A DNA stretch of 64,000 nucleotides from Brevipalpus yothersi. Taxonomy: Eukaryota > Arthropoda > Arachnida > Trombidiformes > Tenuipalpidae. Below are positions 28,672-41,455 of this stretch, piece by piece (positions within the stretch are counted from its first letter, which is position 1; each line of letters begins with the position of its first letter). Location: contig QZCP01000840.1 of assembly GCA_003956705.1 (NCBI GenBank), forward strand, positions 110,699-174,698, in the 5' to 3' direction. Below the pieces are notes generated by a model that saw only the letters and a program-made list of their open reading frames with translations, was not told the origin of the DNA and made no database searches. The position numbers and the translations under genes are program-made.

Positions 28672-28675
<4 letters not shown>
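23827..28675. other. Intergenic/intronic DNA without recognised genes
   Basis: AT-rich with short GA tracts (24017-24033, 27309-27325) and small AAT/ATT runs (25291-25305, 25845-25870). No supported gene. Confidence 0.5.

Positions 28676-28704
<29 letters not shown>
28676..28704. repeat. (CT)n microsatellite
   Basis: CT array of about 29 bases. Confidence 0.85.
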
Positions 28705-28707
<3 letters not shown>

Positions 28708-28887
28708 TTTCAGAATTTTGCATCAACTTTTTTTTCAGTCAAATTTTCAACAGAAGAATAAAAGATATGATAAACTGTCATTTTGCATGGCCTCTTCCAA
28801 TTATCATTGCCACGATTCACATTCAAATGTATGCATGCGTCGAATATATTTAAATTAGATAGGGAATAGAAGAAGGAATTGAAATTT

Positions 28888-28918
<31 letters not shown>

Positions 28919-28920
28919 CT
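28888..28920. repeat. (CT)n-(ATCT)n compound microsatellite
   Basis: CT dinucleotides pass into four to five ATCT tetranucleotide units. Confidence 0.85.
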
Positions 28921-30026
28921 GAAAAAATGGGGGAAAGAGAGCGATAAAGGTACCAATTTAACATGCATAATCAAAAGTTTCAACAAGTCAGCACTATTAT
29001 ACACAAGACGGCAAAATATTTCATCTGCACTTTTTGGCGCGCTTATGCATTGGGCATTTAGGTTCCAATTTAATAGTCAAATCGTGCCTCTTATTTGCGT
29101 TCCTAGTATCGAGACCAATTTTGTCACCCATGAAAAAAAAATGTATAGAATTTATGTTCACATATGCTCAGATACATCTGCAGAGTAAGATGGCAACCAG
29201 TTGAAATGCTGTTCAACATTCTATCTCTGTCTAGTATAACAACAACAAGCAATCAAGGCTAATAGAATTTGAAGAGAGAACTTATATCTGAGAATTTTCC
29301 ACAATAGAATGAGATAACTCGCATGCTTCTCACAACAGCAAATTCTTGTCCATATCTTTCCATAAGTTTTCCTCTTCATGGGTTATGTCATGAACAGATA
29401 TCCACTTAGCAATGGAATGAGTTTGTGTTTGTGACTTGAATAACTTGAGCAAAAAAATATACGATTTTTTTTTCTCTCTGTTTTCAAGTCCAAGTGGCTA
29501 CTTGAGGAAAATATCACTCTCAGATATTGGATAGAGATGTGGATCCTATTGAAGGGAGGAGAGAATGATTTGATGGTATAATTATTTGTTCAATCATAAT
29601 TGATAAGCTTTTTATTGATCCAATGTACCATTATCATTATAATCATGGTTATACATGTAATAGTCATTATTATCACAGCACCGCAGGCTACTACTTGAAG
29701 TGATCTTTTTTATTTATCTCACTAATGACCCATTCGAATAGTCATTATTTTCGATTGATCAACTATTCCAGGCCAATGAGAACCAGTATTCATTCATTTT
29801 AGACCCGGTAAATTTTGAATTTTGAATTCGAATGGAACCGAATATTTGTGAGCTAAAGTATCAGCAAAGCTATCTAAGATACCAGAGAGAGAGAAATAGA
29901 ATACATCTCTATGGTTAGTATTCTTGTGGTTCCTTTTTGCCTCTATTCCAGCTGTTATATTGCGTGATGTTCAAAGTTTTTCCGAATAAAAGAAAATGCG
30001 GAATCAAAAAAAAAGGTTCTCAATCG

Positions 30027-30028
<2 letters not shown>
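28921..30028. other. Intergenic DNA, nothing recognised
   Basis: AT-rich sequence without open frames of protein character or repeats beyond short runs. Confidence 0.5.

Positions 30029-30071
<43 letters not shown>
30029..30071. repeat. (CT)n microsatellite
   Basis: CT array of about 43 bases, followed by a pyrimidine-rich stretch to about 30280. Confidence 0.9.
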
Positions 30072-30074
<3 letters not shown>

Positions 30075-31284
30075 ATTTTCTCTCTTCCTTTGGTGAGCCG
30101 ATATTATTATTCTGATCTTTACATTTACAATTCACTTTCGTTTTCTTTAAGGTTTTTTTCTCTTCTCTCTCCTCTCTCATCTTCTTTTTCTTCGGTATTT
30201 TCTCCTTAACAAGAGTCTGATCCAAGGCTTACATCCCAGCTTCTGTTACATGTTCTTCTTCTTCTCTTCTTCTTTTTTTTCATTTCTCAAGTCCATACAA
30301 CAAATGAGCACACATACAGTGATGCTGATTGTGAGTCGAATAAAAGGAAGCGGAAAAAAGGCAAGAAAAGGAATGTAAAGTGATTCTGTTCACGGAACTC
30401 AGAACTTTTCACGATTAACCTTTAGAGATGTCCTTTTTTTCTTGGAATAGTTCCACTATGTGTATGTGTGTGTGTATCTGTAAAGTTACCTCTAATGAGA
30501 TGAGGCTTTGTATACTTATACAAACGTTACCTTATGATTGATACATGTTCATGCTCACGTATGGGTCATGATGATGGAAATATATTCAATAAAAAGAAGG
30601 TGTATCAAGAATAGAAGTTAATGGACATATAGTATATACTAATTTATCACCAACAAAAAAATTGGATCATATTCAGGAAAAAGTAATGGCTAAATAGTTT
30701 ACATAACATATGCTTGACATGATGCTGTTCGAAAAAGAGAGAGAGAGACATGTACATGTATAGTAAAGTTCTTTCCGTTCTGATTTTTTTTCTTCCCATT
30801 CTCATGGACAACAGGAGGTCTTGTGTATACATGTTATGTACCTCTCTTCATTCTCTATTGGAACCCAAAATCATTCACCATGATGAGTTTTGATCAAACT
30901 TTTATCAGATTCCAAGTTATTTTCGATTCGGATAATCGAAATAGGTGTAAGGAAGCAAGAAAAATACTGTGGAACACTGATTTCGAAATCGAAAGCTCGA
31001 AGAGAGAAAGTTTCTGTCTGGAAAAGTTTTACTCTCCTGAATCAAAAGAAATCAAAATCGTGTGATTCGGCTGTGTTTGGTCAATCATTCTCAGAGAAGA
31101 ACTGAAAAGTTCATGAACCTTACCAAAAATTGATCATTTTAGGGGAATCAAAAATTCTTATATCATTTACTGAACTCTAACCACAAGTTTGTATCTTCAA
31201 ATCATGAATGAGTCATTCTGAAGAGTTCTTGTTGTTTCATCGATTTTTTTTCCCTCCACAAGTAAACACAAGAAAGAGATGAAG

Positions 31285-31289
<5 letters not shown>
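30072..31289. other. Intergenic DNA, nothing recognised
   Basis: Pyrimidine-rich then AT-rich DNA. An 80-codon open frame at 30823-31065 has no recognisable features. Confidence 0.45.
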
Positions 31290-31358
<69 letters not shown>

Positions 31359-31629
31359 NNNNNNNNNNNNNNNNNNNNNNNNNNNNNNNNNNNNNNNNNN
31401 NNNNNNNNNNNNNNNNNNNNNNNNNNNNNNNNNNNNNNNNNNNNNNNNNNNNNNNNNNNNNNNNNNNNNNNNNNNNNNNNNNNNNNNNNNNNNNNNNNNN
31501 NNNNNNNNNNNNNNNNNNNNNNNNNNNNNNNNNNNNNNNNNNNNNNNNNNNNNNNNNNNNNNNNNNNNNNNNNNNNNNNNNNNNNNNNNNNNNNNNNNNN
31601 NNNNNNNNNNNNNNNNNNNNNNNNNNNNN

Positions 31630-31671
<42 letters not shown>
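31290..31671. repeat. (GA)n array with assembly gap
   Basis: Pure GA runs into a stretch of 271 N (31359-31629) and resumes as GA to 31671. The assembler evidently could not resolve a GA array longer than its reads. The true length is unknown, and the open frames drawn through the N run are meaningless. Confidence 0.95.
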
Positions 31672-31674
<3 letters not shown>

Positions 31675-32640
31675 TGATGGAGGGATGAAAGTGAGTATGG
31701 GTGAGTCAGATAAACATGGAACCAGTGTATATGAGTTTGGATAGTCCAGATAGATAATGAATAAATATTGGTCAATAGTAAGATGGAGAGAGAAGAAATG
31801 AAAGATGAGCGAAGTGAATGAAAGGCAGCTAATAAGCGGAGGCTTAAGAAAAATGAATGAATGATGTTAGCTGTTGAGAGAGAGAATAATATGAGCTGAA
31901 AGAAGAAGAAAAGATGAGGATGCTGGAAAGGAAAAAGATGATCTCTTTCTAGCATTCAATTGATACTTTTTCTACTTCTTCTCTCTTCTAACTCTCTTCT
32001 TCCACTGAGCCTTGCTACCTTGGAGCATCTGTTTCAGCGTAACATTCAATAAGATCAACGATTATCACTCACTTTCAGAATAGACATCACGAATGAAGCA
32101 TGTTGAGTATGACCATCATGATGAGTCTCTGAATTTTCGTGCTCATACATCTACTGACTTTCATGTAGACTCAATGTGCTGAACGGTTAGTTTATTGTTG
32201 ATAATTGTGTACACACGGCATCAGTAGTTAGTGATGGAGAGATGCATAATGATGATCAAGATGCAAAAAGAGGAGGAGAAAAAATAAAACGATAAATGGA
32301 TAAACAAATAGTGGAAAAAGATGTCCATTCACTGGCAGCATTACGATGTTGTGTAGTTCACTTGCCTATTCACCGATAATTTGATGAGCAAGCTTATGGC
32401 CTGGATCAATTGGCAAAATGATGGCAGTGATGCAAGTAACACGATTCTGATCCACAGAGGATGAAAATAATTCTTACCTTACACCATTGGAATTGGGTCA
32501 CTAGTTCACTAGATACGATTGTTTGTCCAGCCTAATTGGTGGGAATCATTACACAAGACATGAACTTGGCATTCAGAGTAAATCAAAAACTCGTGAAGAA
32601 TACACCAAACAAGATCGATTCAGCATCTTCTTTCCAGAGT
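31672..32640. other. Intergenic DNA, nothing recognised
   Basis: Purine-rich immediately after the GA array (to about 31940), then ordinary AT-rich DNA. No coding signal. Confidence 0.5.
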
Positions 32641-32643
32641 AAG

Positions 32644-32720
<77 letters not shown>
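32641..32720. repeat. (GAAA)n-(GA)n compound microsatellite
   Basis: About ten AAAG tetranucleotide units run directly into about 40 bases of GA dinucleotide. Confidence 0.95.
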
Positions 32721-32723
<3 letters not shown>

Positions 32724-35700
32724 GATGATAAAATAATGAACAAAACAATGCAAATGACATGGAGAGAGTCGAGAAGATGAGCGATTCATTCAAATGTTCT
32801 TTCGCTGCCATGATAAAGTAAATGAAAATATCATCATTTGAAAAGCTTGCACCATTTGTTTTTGTCAACATTTGACTGAACAGCTTCCTGAGCAGTAAAT
32901 AAAATTCAGATCATGCATCTTCTTCACTCAACACTTCGTGTCAATCAAATGGTCTTCAGTCTTTAATGTCCGAAATTTTTCTCTTCTCTGTCTTTGTCCA
33001 ACAAACTTATGGACTCATACTGTCGACAGTGGCCTGATTTCTTCGACATTTTCTGACAATGTCAAGTTTAAATAAATTCTCTAAAAATCACATATAAACA
33101 GGCGGGTAATGTTTGAAATGACAACAACAAGGCTGCAATGTTAGAATATATTTAGTTACTCAATGAAGATTACATTTTTCAGTGATAAATTTTGGGAATT
33201 CATTTGAAATAGTCTTGAATCGCTTTCTTGGCCTTTTTTCTCAATCTCAATCGCTCAATCTCTCGTTCATCCTTCTTTCTCTTCAGGCATCATTCGATTG
33301 ACAAGTATCGATAAGCAGCCATTCAAAGCACCATGTTTGAATTTGATTAGAGCTCCTAAAACACCTCATTTGTCAGTGTACAGTTTCACATCTAATCAAA
33401 GTAGCGAGAATTCCTTCTCTCTAAGTATTATCTGAAAATTCAATCAATTTTTCTGAACTTTCAGATCTCTCTCTCTCTCTCTCTCTCTTCCTCTTGACTG
33501 AAAATTTTTCGATGTCAATCTTCTTTGTCTTTTAAACCATGAAAATTACATCAACTTTCTCTTTTTCTCTTTCCAAGAATTGAGAACTTCGATTGAACAA
33601 GGTAAACATGCAAATCTTATCATCTGGAAAACGATTCATGTAATATACAAACACGAGTGTTAGTGTGTTTCATGTGTAAATGAACATTCGAAATGTTCTG
33701 AATGATGACAAGTGAGGCAAAGTGTATGACCAAAAAATTGAACAAACAGGATTTCGAATGAGTTCCATCATGTATCTGAACCATTCCCATTTGAATGATG
33801 TGAGAATACATCATGCAGATGGACATCATACTGGGCAATGGTGTGTATGTGTGTTTGTGTACATGTATGTTCCCAAAATTGAATCAATCGAATGGACATC
33901 AAGAAAAACTATTATATAACGGTAAGCATGAGAGCAATAGATTATGCATCATCCAATGAAGAGAATGTGAATGTTGGAAAAGTTTCGGAACAAAAGTGTT
34001 CAGAATGCTTTTTTCTATCTCTCCTCATTCACGTTATCATTTGTTCCATTTTCTAGCTCATCAGATTGGCACGTTTATTCGATTTGTTTTGGCGATTGTA
34101 AGCCAAACAACCGTTTTTTCTGCCACTTTATTCGATTCCTTGGAATGTACATGTAATATGTTTGTGTGTTTTTCCACTCTCTCTCTCTCCCTCTATTCCA
34201 TTTCGAATATATATACAGCTACATGTTTTCATGCTGTATACAAGTGTAACTGAATCACCAAAAAAGAGTAGATACAAATCGCTTCCGGAATAGTAAAAGT
34301 TGTATTGGATGTTGATGTTGATGCTTTTTGCACCAAAAAAAAGATGATTATCAAGTTGTACAAGAAAATCGCATCTCACGAATACATGTACAAATTTTGA
34401 TAATTATTCGATATGTTTAAGGGAAAATCATCATCAGAAAATACAAATTCAAATGGACTTATACACTTCTACTGTTGGGTTTCGTGAAGCCCAACATTTT
34501 TTGGATGAAAGTTCTCATTTCGATTTCTCTCTTCTGAACAGCACACACACACACACACATGCACACACATGCACACTTAAAAAATCATAATTATTATTAT
34601 TATTATCATTCTTAATCTGATATCGCGTAAAAATAATTGAACTCATCTCTTGGGAACTGATTAGGATGTGATTGTGACCATCAGTTTATGGTATCAAGTG
34701 AATACATCTCTCTACTCGGTTATAAACGGTAAATGATAAATAGATTGAATGAATAATCGAAAGTAATGAAAAATTATACGATAATAGTAATAATTATCGC
34801 ATGAGCCTGTATTTCACTTGGAATATAAATCACGAATGAAAATCGAATTGGTACAGTTATATAATGAGATTCATTAGCTAGTGATTCATAAATTTTAATC
34901 CACGTGCACTCAATAACAATTATCAGGAATATTTAATGAGTGTTATATAAGTGGGCAGAAAATTGAGAGCATTATAATCGAAGGGTCAATTGAATTCATT
35001 TCAATACTTTACTCATCTGAATCATCTCTCAGCATCTTCATTCATCTGATGAGATTTATTTTTCCCAAGAATCCTATTAAGTTGAAAACTGTTGAATATA
35101 AACTTGAAAATTCGAAGATTACATGGTGGAGAAAAATATGGAACCTCGAATTCTTTTTTTCTTCCAGAATGAAATGTTTGAATAATGATGAATAGCTAAC
35201 TGGGCTCATAAAATAGCTCGAAAATAAAAATGAAACAATTTCCAAAAGATGAATAGCTATACACTTTATGGAATGTAATTATTCTGTGTTCCAAGAAAAA
35301 AAGAAGAAAAATGATGACCTTTTTGAGCCCTCCGCAAAGTGATGTCTAAAGGTTTGAGAATCCATCATGTTCAAACGGAATATTTTCACGGACGTGAGCC
35401 CAGAAAATAATGATACCTTCATGGAAGGGCCGAGATTTATCATTAATCTCGATTTTCTCTGTTTGAATGAGTCTTGAGTGGTGGACATAAATTTTGTATA
35501 TCTAACGGTATTCTTCTGAAAAGAAAACCATAAATTCAAAGAGTATCGAAACCATTGATTTCCTATCTCCCTTGAATCATCATCATAATGTTGGAGAAAA
35601 AATAATGCTCATATATCTGTCTCTGCGATTGACGAAATATTCCAAGATGGATATTCTGGTAGATATTCTCATATGATCACACCACTTCTCATTAACAGTC

Positions 35701-36511
35701 TCTCCATCATAGTAGTGGAATAAATCAATGGAAATACTTTTCATCCAATTTCTAACAAGTGTCGAATACAATCATCATCCGATCCCTACGGTAGAGCCCA
35801 GTTGTGCAATGGATGCATAATCGAGGCGAGAATAATAAGAGAGCATCCATGATAATAATTCATGAGATCTTGTGTGTCTCATGAGGATTGTATTGAAAGT
35901 ATCCATCATTTACATACAGTAAGAACTTTGTTTCTACTCTCATGAGCTTTTCATCAACAACATCCAGCCACTTTTATCACTTGTTATTCCTCTTCTTCAT
36001 CTTCTCTCTCTTCTACCCAGTATGTACATAGGAGCAACTGCTCACACACCCATTTGAATTCATATCTCCATCATTTCGAACGGATGAATTCGAAAAAATC
36101 TCCTGATATGTGATCATCACCATCACTATCGTGTGTGTGTGTGCTAGCCTCTTTGCCTCCAGCTTTTCCAACCTTCTTAATTGATACCGAGTGGGTGGCA
36201 TAGTATCAAAGTGATATTGGTCTGCAAATTATCAGACAGCGTCAATCGATATGTGTATGTGTTTCACAAGTGACGCGGATTGAGATCACTTTTACGCTCC
36301 AAATTAAATGTTTGCCACTCAAAGTGATCCAATTCAAAATATTCATCTCACAAGGAGAGAGGAGGCCAGAGAGGAGATGAAAAGGATGGAGGATGGATGG
36401 ATGGATGAAGAAAGATGTGGGATGAAATAGGATGAAGTTTGAGCCGTGAAGATATCGTGAGTGTGTATGTGTGCTAAAGCCGGCTGTTGTCTCCAACTTC
36501 ATAAGGAAGCT

Positions 36512-36514
<3 letters not shown>
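32721..36514. other. Intergenic DNA with two hairpin-like sites
   Basis: AT-rich. It includes a short (CT)n tract (33465-33488), a CA tract (34541-34577), a stem-loop at 34473-34496 and a TAACGGTA octamer at 33917-33924. No open frame is recognisable as a protein. Confidence 0.5.
34473..34496. repeat. Short hairpin followed by T-run
   Basis: TGTTGGGT and GCCCAACA pair (one G-T wobble) across a small loop, and a run of six T follows. It looks like a transcription-stop hairpin but lies far from any recognised gene. Confidence 0.4.

Positions 36515-36562
<48 letters not shown>
36515..36562. repeat. (GA)n microsatellite
   Basis: GA array of about 47 bases. Confidence 0.95.
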
Positions 36563-36564
<2 letters not shown>

Positions 36565-37392
36565 TTCGGTGTCATCGAAAATTATTGGCCTAAGGGAAAT
36601 CGGAAGCTCCACATGGATTCTCATCATTTGAATGGAGATTTTTCGAGTGTATGTGTGTGTGTGTCACAAGAGACACCAAACACATAGCATCACAACAGTT
36701 TTATGGAGAGGATGCTGAATGATCAATGAAGAAGGAAGAAGAGGAAAGAGGAGGAGAGAGAAAGTAGAGTGAATTTGATAAAGGATGGCTCAGATGTTTA
36801 GTATGAAAGCCTGAGGCAAGAATCTTATAAACACAACTGAATCGCTGAGAATTTGATGATGATTCGAGAAGAAAGAGAAAAGTGAGACGCAATGAATAAG
36901 TTACAGTTACATTTTTACTGTATCTCCTACTGCATACCCAGAATATATGCTATACACATATTTTTTTGTGTCCTGAAATACTATACTCCTCAATAGCCTA
37001 TTATCCTTCGAGCATTTGAATGAGTTTTTCGACCTTCTTGTGTGAATTCTGATGGGCCCTACTTGAGCTGCTCATTTGTATGGATCCAAGTAACGGTAAA
37101 AAGGTGTATCAAAAGAGGTACAACTATTGGTGCAATGACCAGCGTAGATGTAAAAATTTCATGGACCCATGTAGATACATTGAGTACAGAATAAGATTGG
37201 TCATGATTCGGATAGAAAGAGCAAAAGCTATATCTATGAAGAAAGGTAAAGTTTATTGGATTAAGGAGTCAAAAGGGCAACAAAATGATGGCCAATTGCT
37301 ACTTTTTTTATGCACAGCCAACAACTCTCATCATAATCAAGCTTAGAACTTCATGTATTAGTCAAACATAACGAGTCCCATGAAGCCAATCT

Positions 37393-37418
37393 TGTATATA
37401 CATCATGGTGTATATACA
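37393..37418. repeat. Duplicated palindrome TGTATATACA
   Basis: The self-complementary decamer TGTATATACA occurs twice with a 6-base spacer, so it is both a direct and an inverted repeat. Function unknown. Confidence 0.7.
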
Positions 37419-39807
37419 CTATTCGGACTTTCTCTTTCTCTTCCTTAGTAGCCCCATGTTACCATGCTCTAGGGTGACCATTTGACCAGTGTTTTCAAAG
37501 GTGAGTAAGAAGTACTCATAATCATGAATAATTTGGCTATAAAAATCATTCATCGAATAATATGTACTTCTTTACAAATGCTAGGGAATAGCTTTGAGAG
37601 TCCATAGAATGTATTCTGTGATCCAAGTTGTATCATGAATGGAAAATGTTGCTTTTCTTCGATTTTGTTAGAAGGAAGCAAACTATCTGACCAGAATGAT
37701 GTTGATTGAGAAAGTAAGCGAAGTGATCGGAATGAGATCAAATAGTGAGATACCAGAGTATTTGATCGATCTGGTCAACTAATCAAATTATCATCAGAGT
37801 GTATGTGTTTGTGTGTATCTGTGTATCATCTAGCAATGACAGAAGTGAACTGAGCAACGTTGATGAGTGTTGATTAAGCGGAGATGTGGATGGGATGAGG
37901 ATGAGGGCTAAAATGATGAGGGAAAGTATACTGGGTGCATGATCATTCTGTCTCCATCCCAGTTTCCTCATCAATGAGTAGAGTTTATAAAATATTTATC
38001 ACAGAGTTCATGGAGCATTGAGTGATAGGTTTGGTTGAATATTTAATTTTGAAACTGTGGTGCACGTATCTCACTTCCGTAAAAGATTTGAGGGGAGATC
38101 TTTGAATGATTCCCAGAATTGGGATGATTCCACCGTGGAACTTGAATACCATATCAAAGTTTTGTATAGCATTAGTCTCCATTTTCTGTTTTGGTTTCTG
38201 TAAGGAATTTTATCCTCTCCAGAATTCAAATCTCAAAAATTCCTTTTTCCTCGAAAAAGAAGGAGGTAAGATATCTTTTAGACCGAAAATCAAGCTTCAG
38301 AAGAGGAATCGATTTTTCTCTCTCTCTCTTTATCATTTTCCCCATGGCAAAGATACTTCCTTCCAAGTTCATGAACTTGAGAGATATTTTTCCATTTTTC
38401 ATTCGAAGATTGTATTTTGAGACAAGAAAACATGGAATATACAATATTTTCACCCACCTATCAGATCATGTTATGTTATGATAGAGTGTATCAAAGAATG
38501 TGAGCAAAAAAAAGTGACTCAAGAAGAGAGAGAAAAATTTTTCATTCCCAGATTGTAACAAAACTGAAATTCACATGAAATTGGAAAGCTTGGTGTAAAG
38601 AAGAGAGAATTCATCCCAAGAGAGAAGAGGATGAAGAATGAAAGAGAAAAAAACGTGCAATCAAAATGAATGGTCATTTTAAATCTGTTCATATCATGGA
38701 AAGCCATACACAAAGTGTATAAGAGAAAAATAACTGTTCCATGGAATCATTTCATGATTGAAATTTACGAAAAAATACAAACTGCAACACAAAGTAATGC
38801 ACTGGAATGTGTGAAGTGGGCTAACATAGAAGAGAAACTGCTACTAGATCCCAGAGGCTACTTTGATAATGACTCAAAAGTGGAAGAAAATGAAAGTGGA
38901 AAACTTTCACCGAGTAAGTTTTGTGGGCCACAAGAGTATATATATATTTATCATGAAGCAAAGTTTCGAGAATGAGTAAACTCGAGAGTATATAATTCAT
39001 GTTCATCCATGTTACCGTTATGCGGAAGCAAATCACATGGTACAAGTGAATTAGCTGATAATCTCAGCATCCTTCTTTTTTCACCTCTTGAAAACACGAA
39101 GAGAGAGAGAGAAAACTTTCCTCTCTGGAAAATCTTTCACATCATTAAAGTTAGATGAGTGAAGAGCAAATTTGTCAGGACCACAAGTTGTTGATGTGAA
39201 AGAGATGATCTATGCAAATTATCAATTCCCTTTATGGTGATACAATCTTGTCATCAGTGAGGAAAAACCGAAGTGGATAGAAAATGATCTTCAAAAAATT
39301 TGAATCCACATGTTTACAGAGGTGAAAATGAGAAATTGAATGCTCCATCATGATGCTGCCGAGAAAATAGTGTAGAAAAATATTTTTCACTCCATATTGA
39401 ATCAATCGGAAGCATGCAAATCAGATTAACTTTCAACAACAGTGATCTTGATGACAAAATAAAGCATTTGTTATGCTCGAGACATGAGAGATGTAAAGAT
39501 TCCAAATGCTCACACCAAAGAGTCGATTATCTTACACTTCACAAATTTGATTCAAATGAAATGAGAATCTCCAAAAAGGCATTTGAATGAGCCCAATATT
39601 TAAACAAATAAAGATTACTGGCTATCTATTTGATAAATTTAAGATAAATGTCGATGAAGGGTCAATCACTATCTCAGTTTTTCCCAAAAAGTGGACCAAT
39701 ATGGGTGCTTGATATAAAATATCTGTCTCTGTGCTGATAAGATTCTATGAGCTCCAGAATCTATCTGGTTCAATCAGAAATAGTTGAGCTCAAAATGGAA
39801 AACAATT

Positions 39808-39813
39808 TTTATT
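39808..39813 (-). promoter_or_regulatory. Poly(A) signal AATAAA
   Basis: AATAAA on the minus strand about 125 bases beyond the stop of the small secreted-peptide candidate, consistent with its 3' end. Confidence 0.35.
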
Positions 39814-39936
39814 GGTTAACTTTGGCAAAAAAATTGTGCTCAAGTGTATGGAAAATGCCATACGCATATTTCCATCATGGCTAATAAACAAATTTCAATG
39901 ATCATTTCTCATCACATACATGATCACCTACTTTGT

Positions 39937-40203
39937 CTACCCAGCTCTTGATCTCCTGGTTGGACTTTTTGGGGGTCTCGATTTCATGATGATTGATCCA
40001 CCTTCCTTGGAAACAATCATGGTTGCTCCAGTATAAGGTAGAACTGTCAGTCCAGCAGATACCATAACGGTCGGAGGGGTACTTTCTGATCTTCTGTGGG
40101 GTCTCACAGATCTTCTACCATGGACATCCAGTATCAAGATACACAAAAAGAACGTCAACAGCCACAAAGTAGTAATCGAAAACTTGTGACCAAAAATTAG
40201 CAT
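39937..40203 (-). CDS. Small secreted basic peptide candidate
   Basis: An 88-codon open frame starts at a true ATG and ends with TAG. Residues 1-29 look like a classic signal peptide: a short polar start, a hydrophobic core (LWLLTFFLCILIL) and a small residue at the end (DVHG). The mature part would be about 59 residues, strongly basic, without cysteines. Arg-Arg pairs flank the core (RRSVRPHRR near its start, TRRSRAG at the end), the layout of a propeptide cut at dibasic sites. I recognise no family. It lies 1.25 kb from the divergently transcribed receptor-like gene. An AATAAA on the same strand about 125 bases downstream supports a gene here. It could be a neuropeptide-like or effector precursor, or the first exon of a longer gene, since GGGTAGAC at the stop could be a weak donor. 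Confidence 0.45.
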   Translation of the reverse strand: MLIFGHKFSITTLWLLTFFLCILILDVHGRRSVRPHRRSESTPPTVMVSAGLTVLPYTGATMIVSKEGGSIIMKSRPPKSPTRRSRAG

Positions 40204-41455
40204 TTTTAAATAATCAAAAAAAAATTCACGAAAGTGATATTCCTATTGATTAAATACTATAAACTAAGCAACTGAATAAGATCTTGATCAGTTAAAATCT
40301 GAAATTGATCCGAGTGATGGAGTTGGAGAGAGGAATCTGATATATTTCAGGGTAATTTCAAATCAGCTAAGGTGATGAGTAACCCACATTAACCTTTGAT
40401 TAAGATCAGCAATCATGAAAAAACAAATGACAAGTTTCAATCAAATCGATTGTCTTGGAATCAAGTACCTATTTAACAGAGCATGGAACAAAGCTTCAAA
40501 AAATGTGTGAATTTTTTTCCAATCACCTGTTGATGTTCCTTTCACTTCGATTCCCAAATTCTTTAATGAAACCAATTTTAAAGCGATCGGTAGAAATGAG
40601 TCATTTATGATAATTATTCACCAAAACAATATAACCAACCTCAAATCTACTGAATATTCAATTCCAATCACATAAAAATTAATAAATGAGACGGTGAGAT
40701 AGAAAATTCCTTATTATTTCGAAAATCGTTTAATTACATAGACTTCTGATAAATTACTCGGCACTATGTCAAATTATACTGATTTCAAGAAAGAGATGTT
40801 TCATATTTATATCATCCGATCAATGATATATCCTTCGTGAATGGCCTTTCATGCTGTTCAAACGAAAGCACTAGACACTGATATACGAAAATACTGCCTC
40901 ACAAATTTCCTTAGATTATGAAACATGATCATGCAAAACTGCTTATGAGCTGGGAAAAGTTCCACTGGAATCAGATGACTTTCAAAGAATTTCAATGAAA
41001 GAAACAAAAGAGGAAGCATAATTGGGATAGGTGTATGTTAGTTTATAATATCGAAAAAGTCATGGTCGAAATAAGAGTCTATCAGAGCTAGTTCAACAGA
41101 GCGGCTAGTTGAGGAAGGACAGTGTAAGAAATCGAAATAAAATTAATGGATCTCAAGGCTGTGAAATTTAGTCCATGGAGTACAAAAGAAAGCTGAGATA
41201 CTTCAATCAACTTCCCATTTCATCAGACATTATTGTTATCTTTTCACATACTACAGAAATTGGCCAGTTGAATAAGTAAAGAGCTTTTGATAAAATTTCT
41301 CACAGAAAAATTAAAAATTGAAAACCTATGAAAGATACCGCAATTAGAACTCCTCATTTCTGCTTGGTGAAAAGCATAATGAATTTCTCATGGATTTCAA
41401 TTGATCAGCTTGGGAAGCTCTTGAGGCTCCCATAAGTTGGCTATGTGTATTTTCA
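40204..41455. other. Intergenic region between divergent candidates
   Basis: AT-rich DNA separating the minus-strand peptide candidate from the plus-strand receptor-like gene; it could hold promoters for both. A TTTATAGTA on the minus strand near 40258 is a possible weak TATA box. No coding or repeat array seen. Confidence 0.45.

Larger units (their letters stand above)
36563..39936. other. Intergenic DNA with weak open frames
   Basis: Open frames of 88-104 codons occur at 37080-37346, 38106-38420 and 38670-38975 (plus). They match no family I know, have no supporting splice or poly(A) context, and the second contains a CT-derived Ser-Leu tract. I do not call them genes. A double copy of the palindrome TGTATATACA lies at 37393-37418. 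Confidence 0.4.

Noticed and set aside
38106..38420. 104-codon frame with a hydrophobic, leader-like segment
   Set aside because: The hydrophobic part starts about 10 residues in, the frame includes a CT-derived Ser-Leu tract, and no supporting signals are seen.
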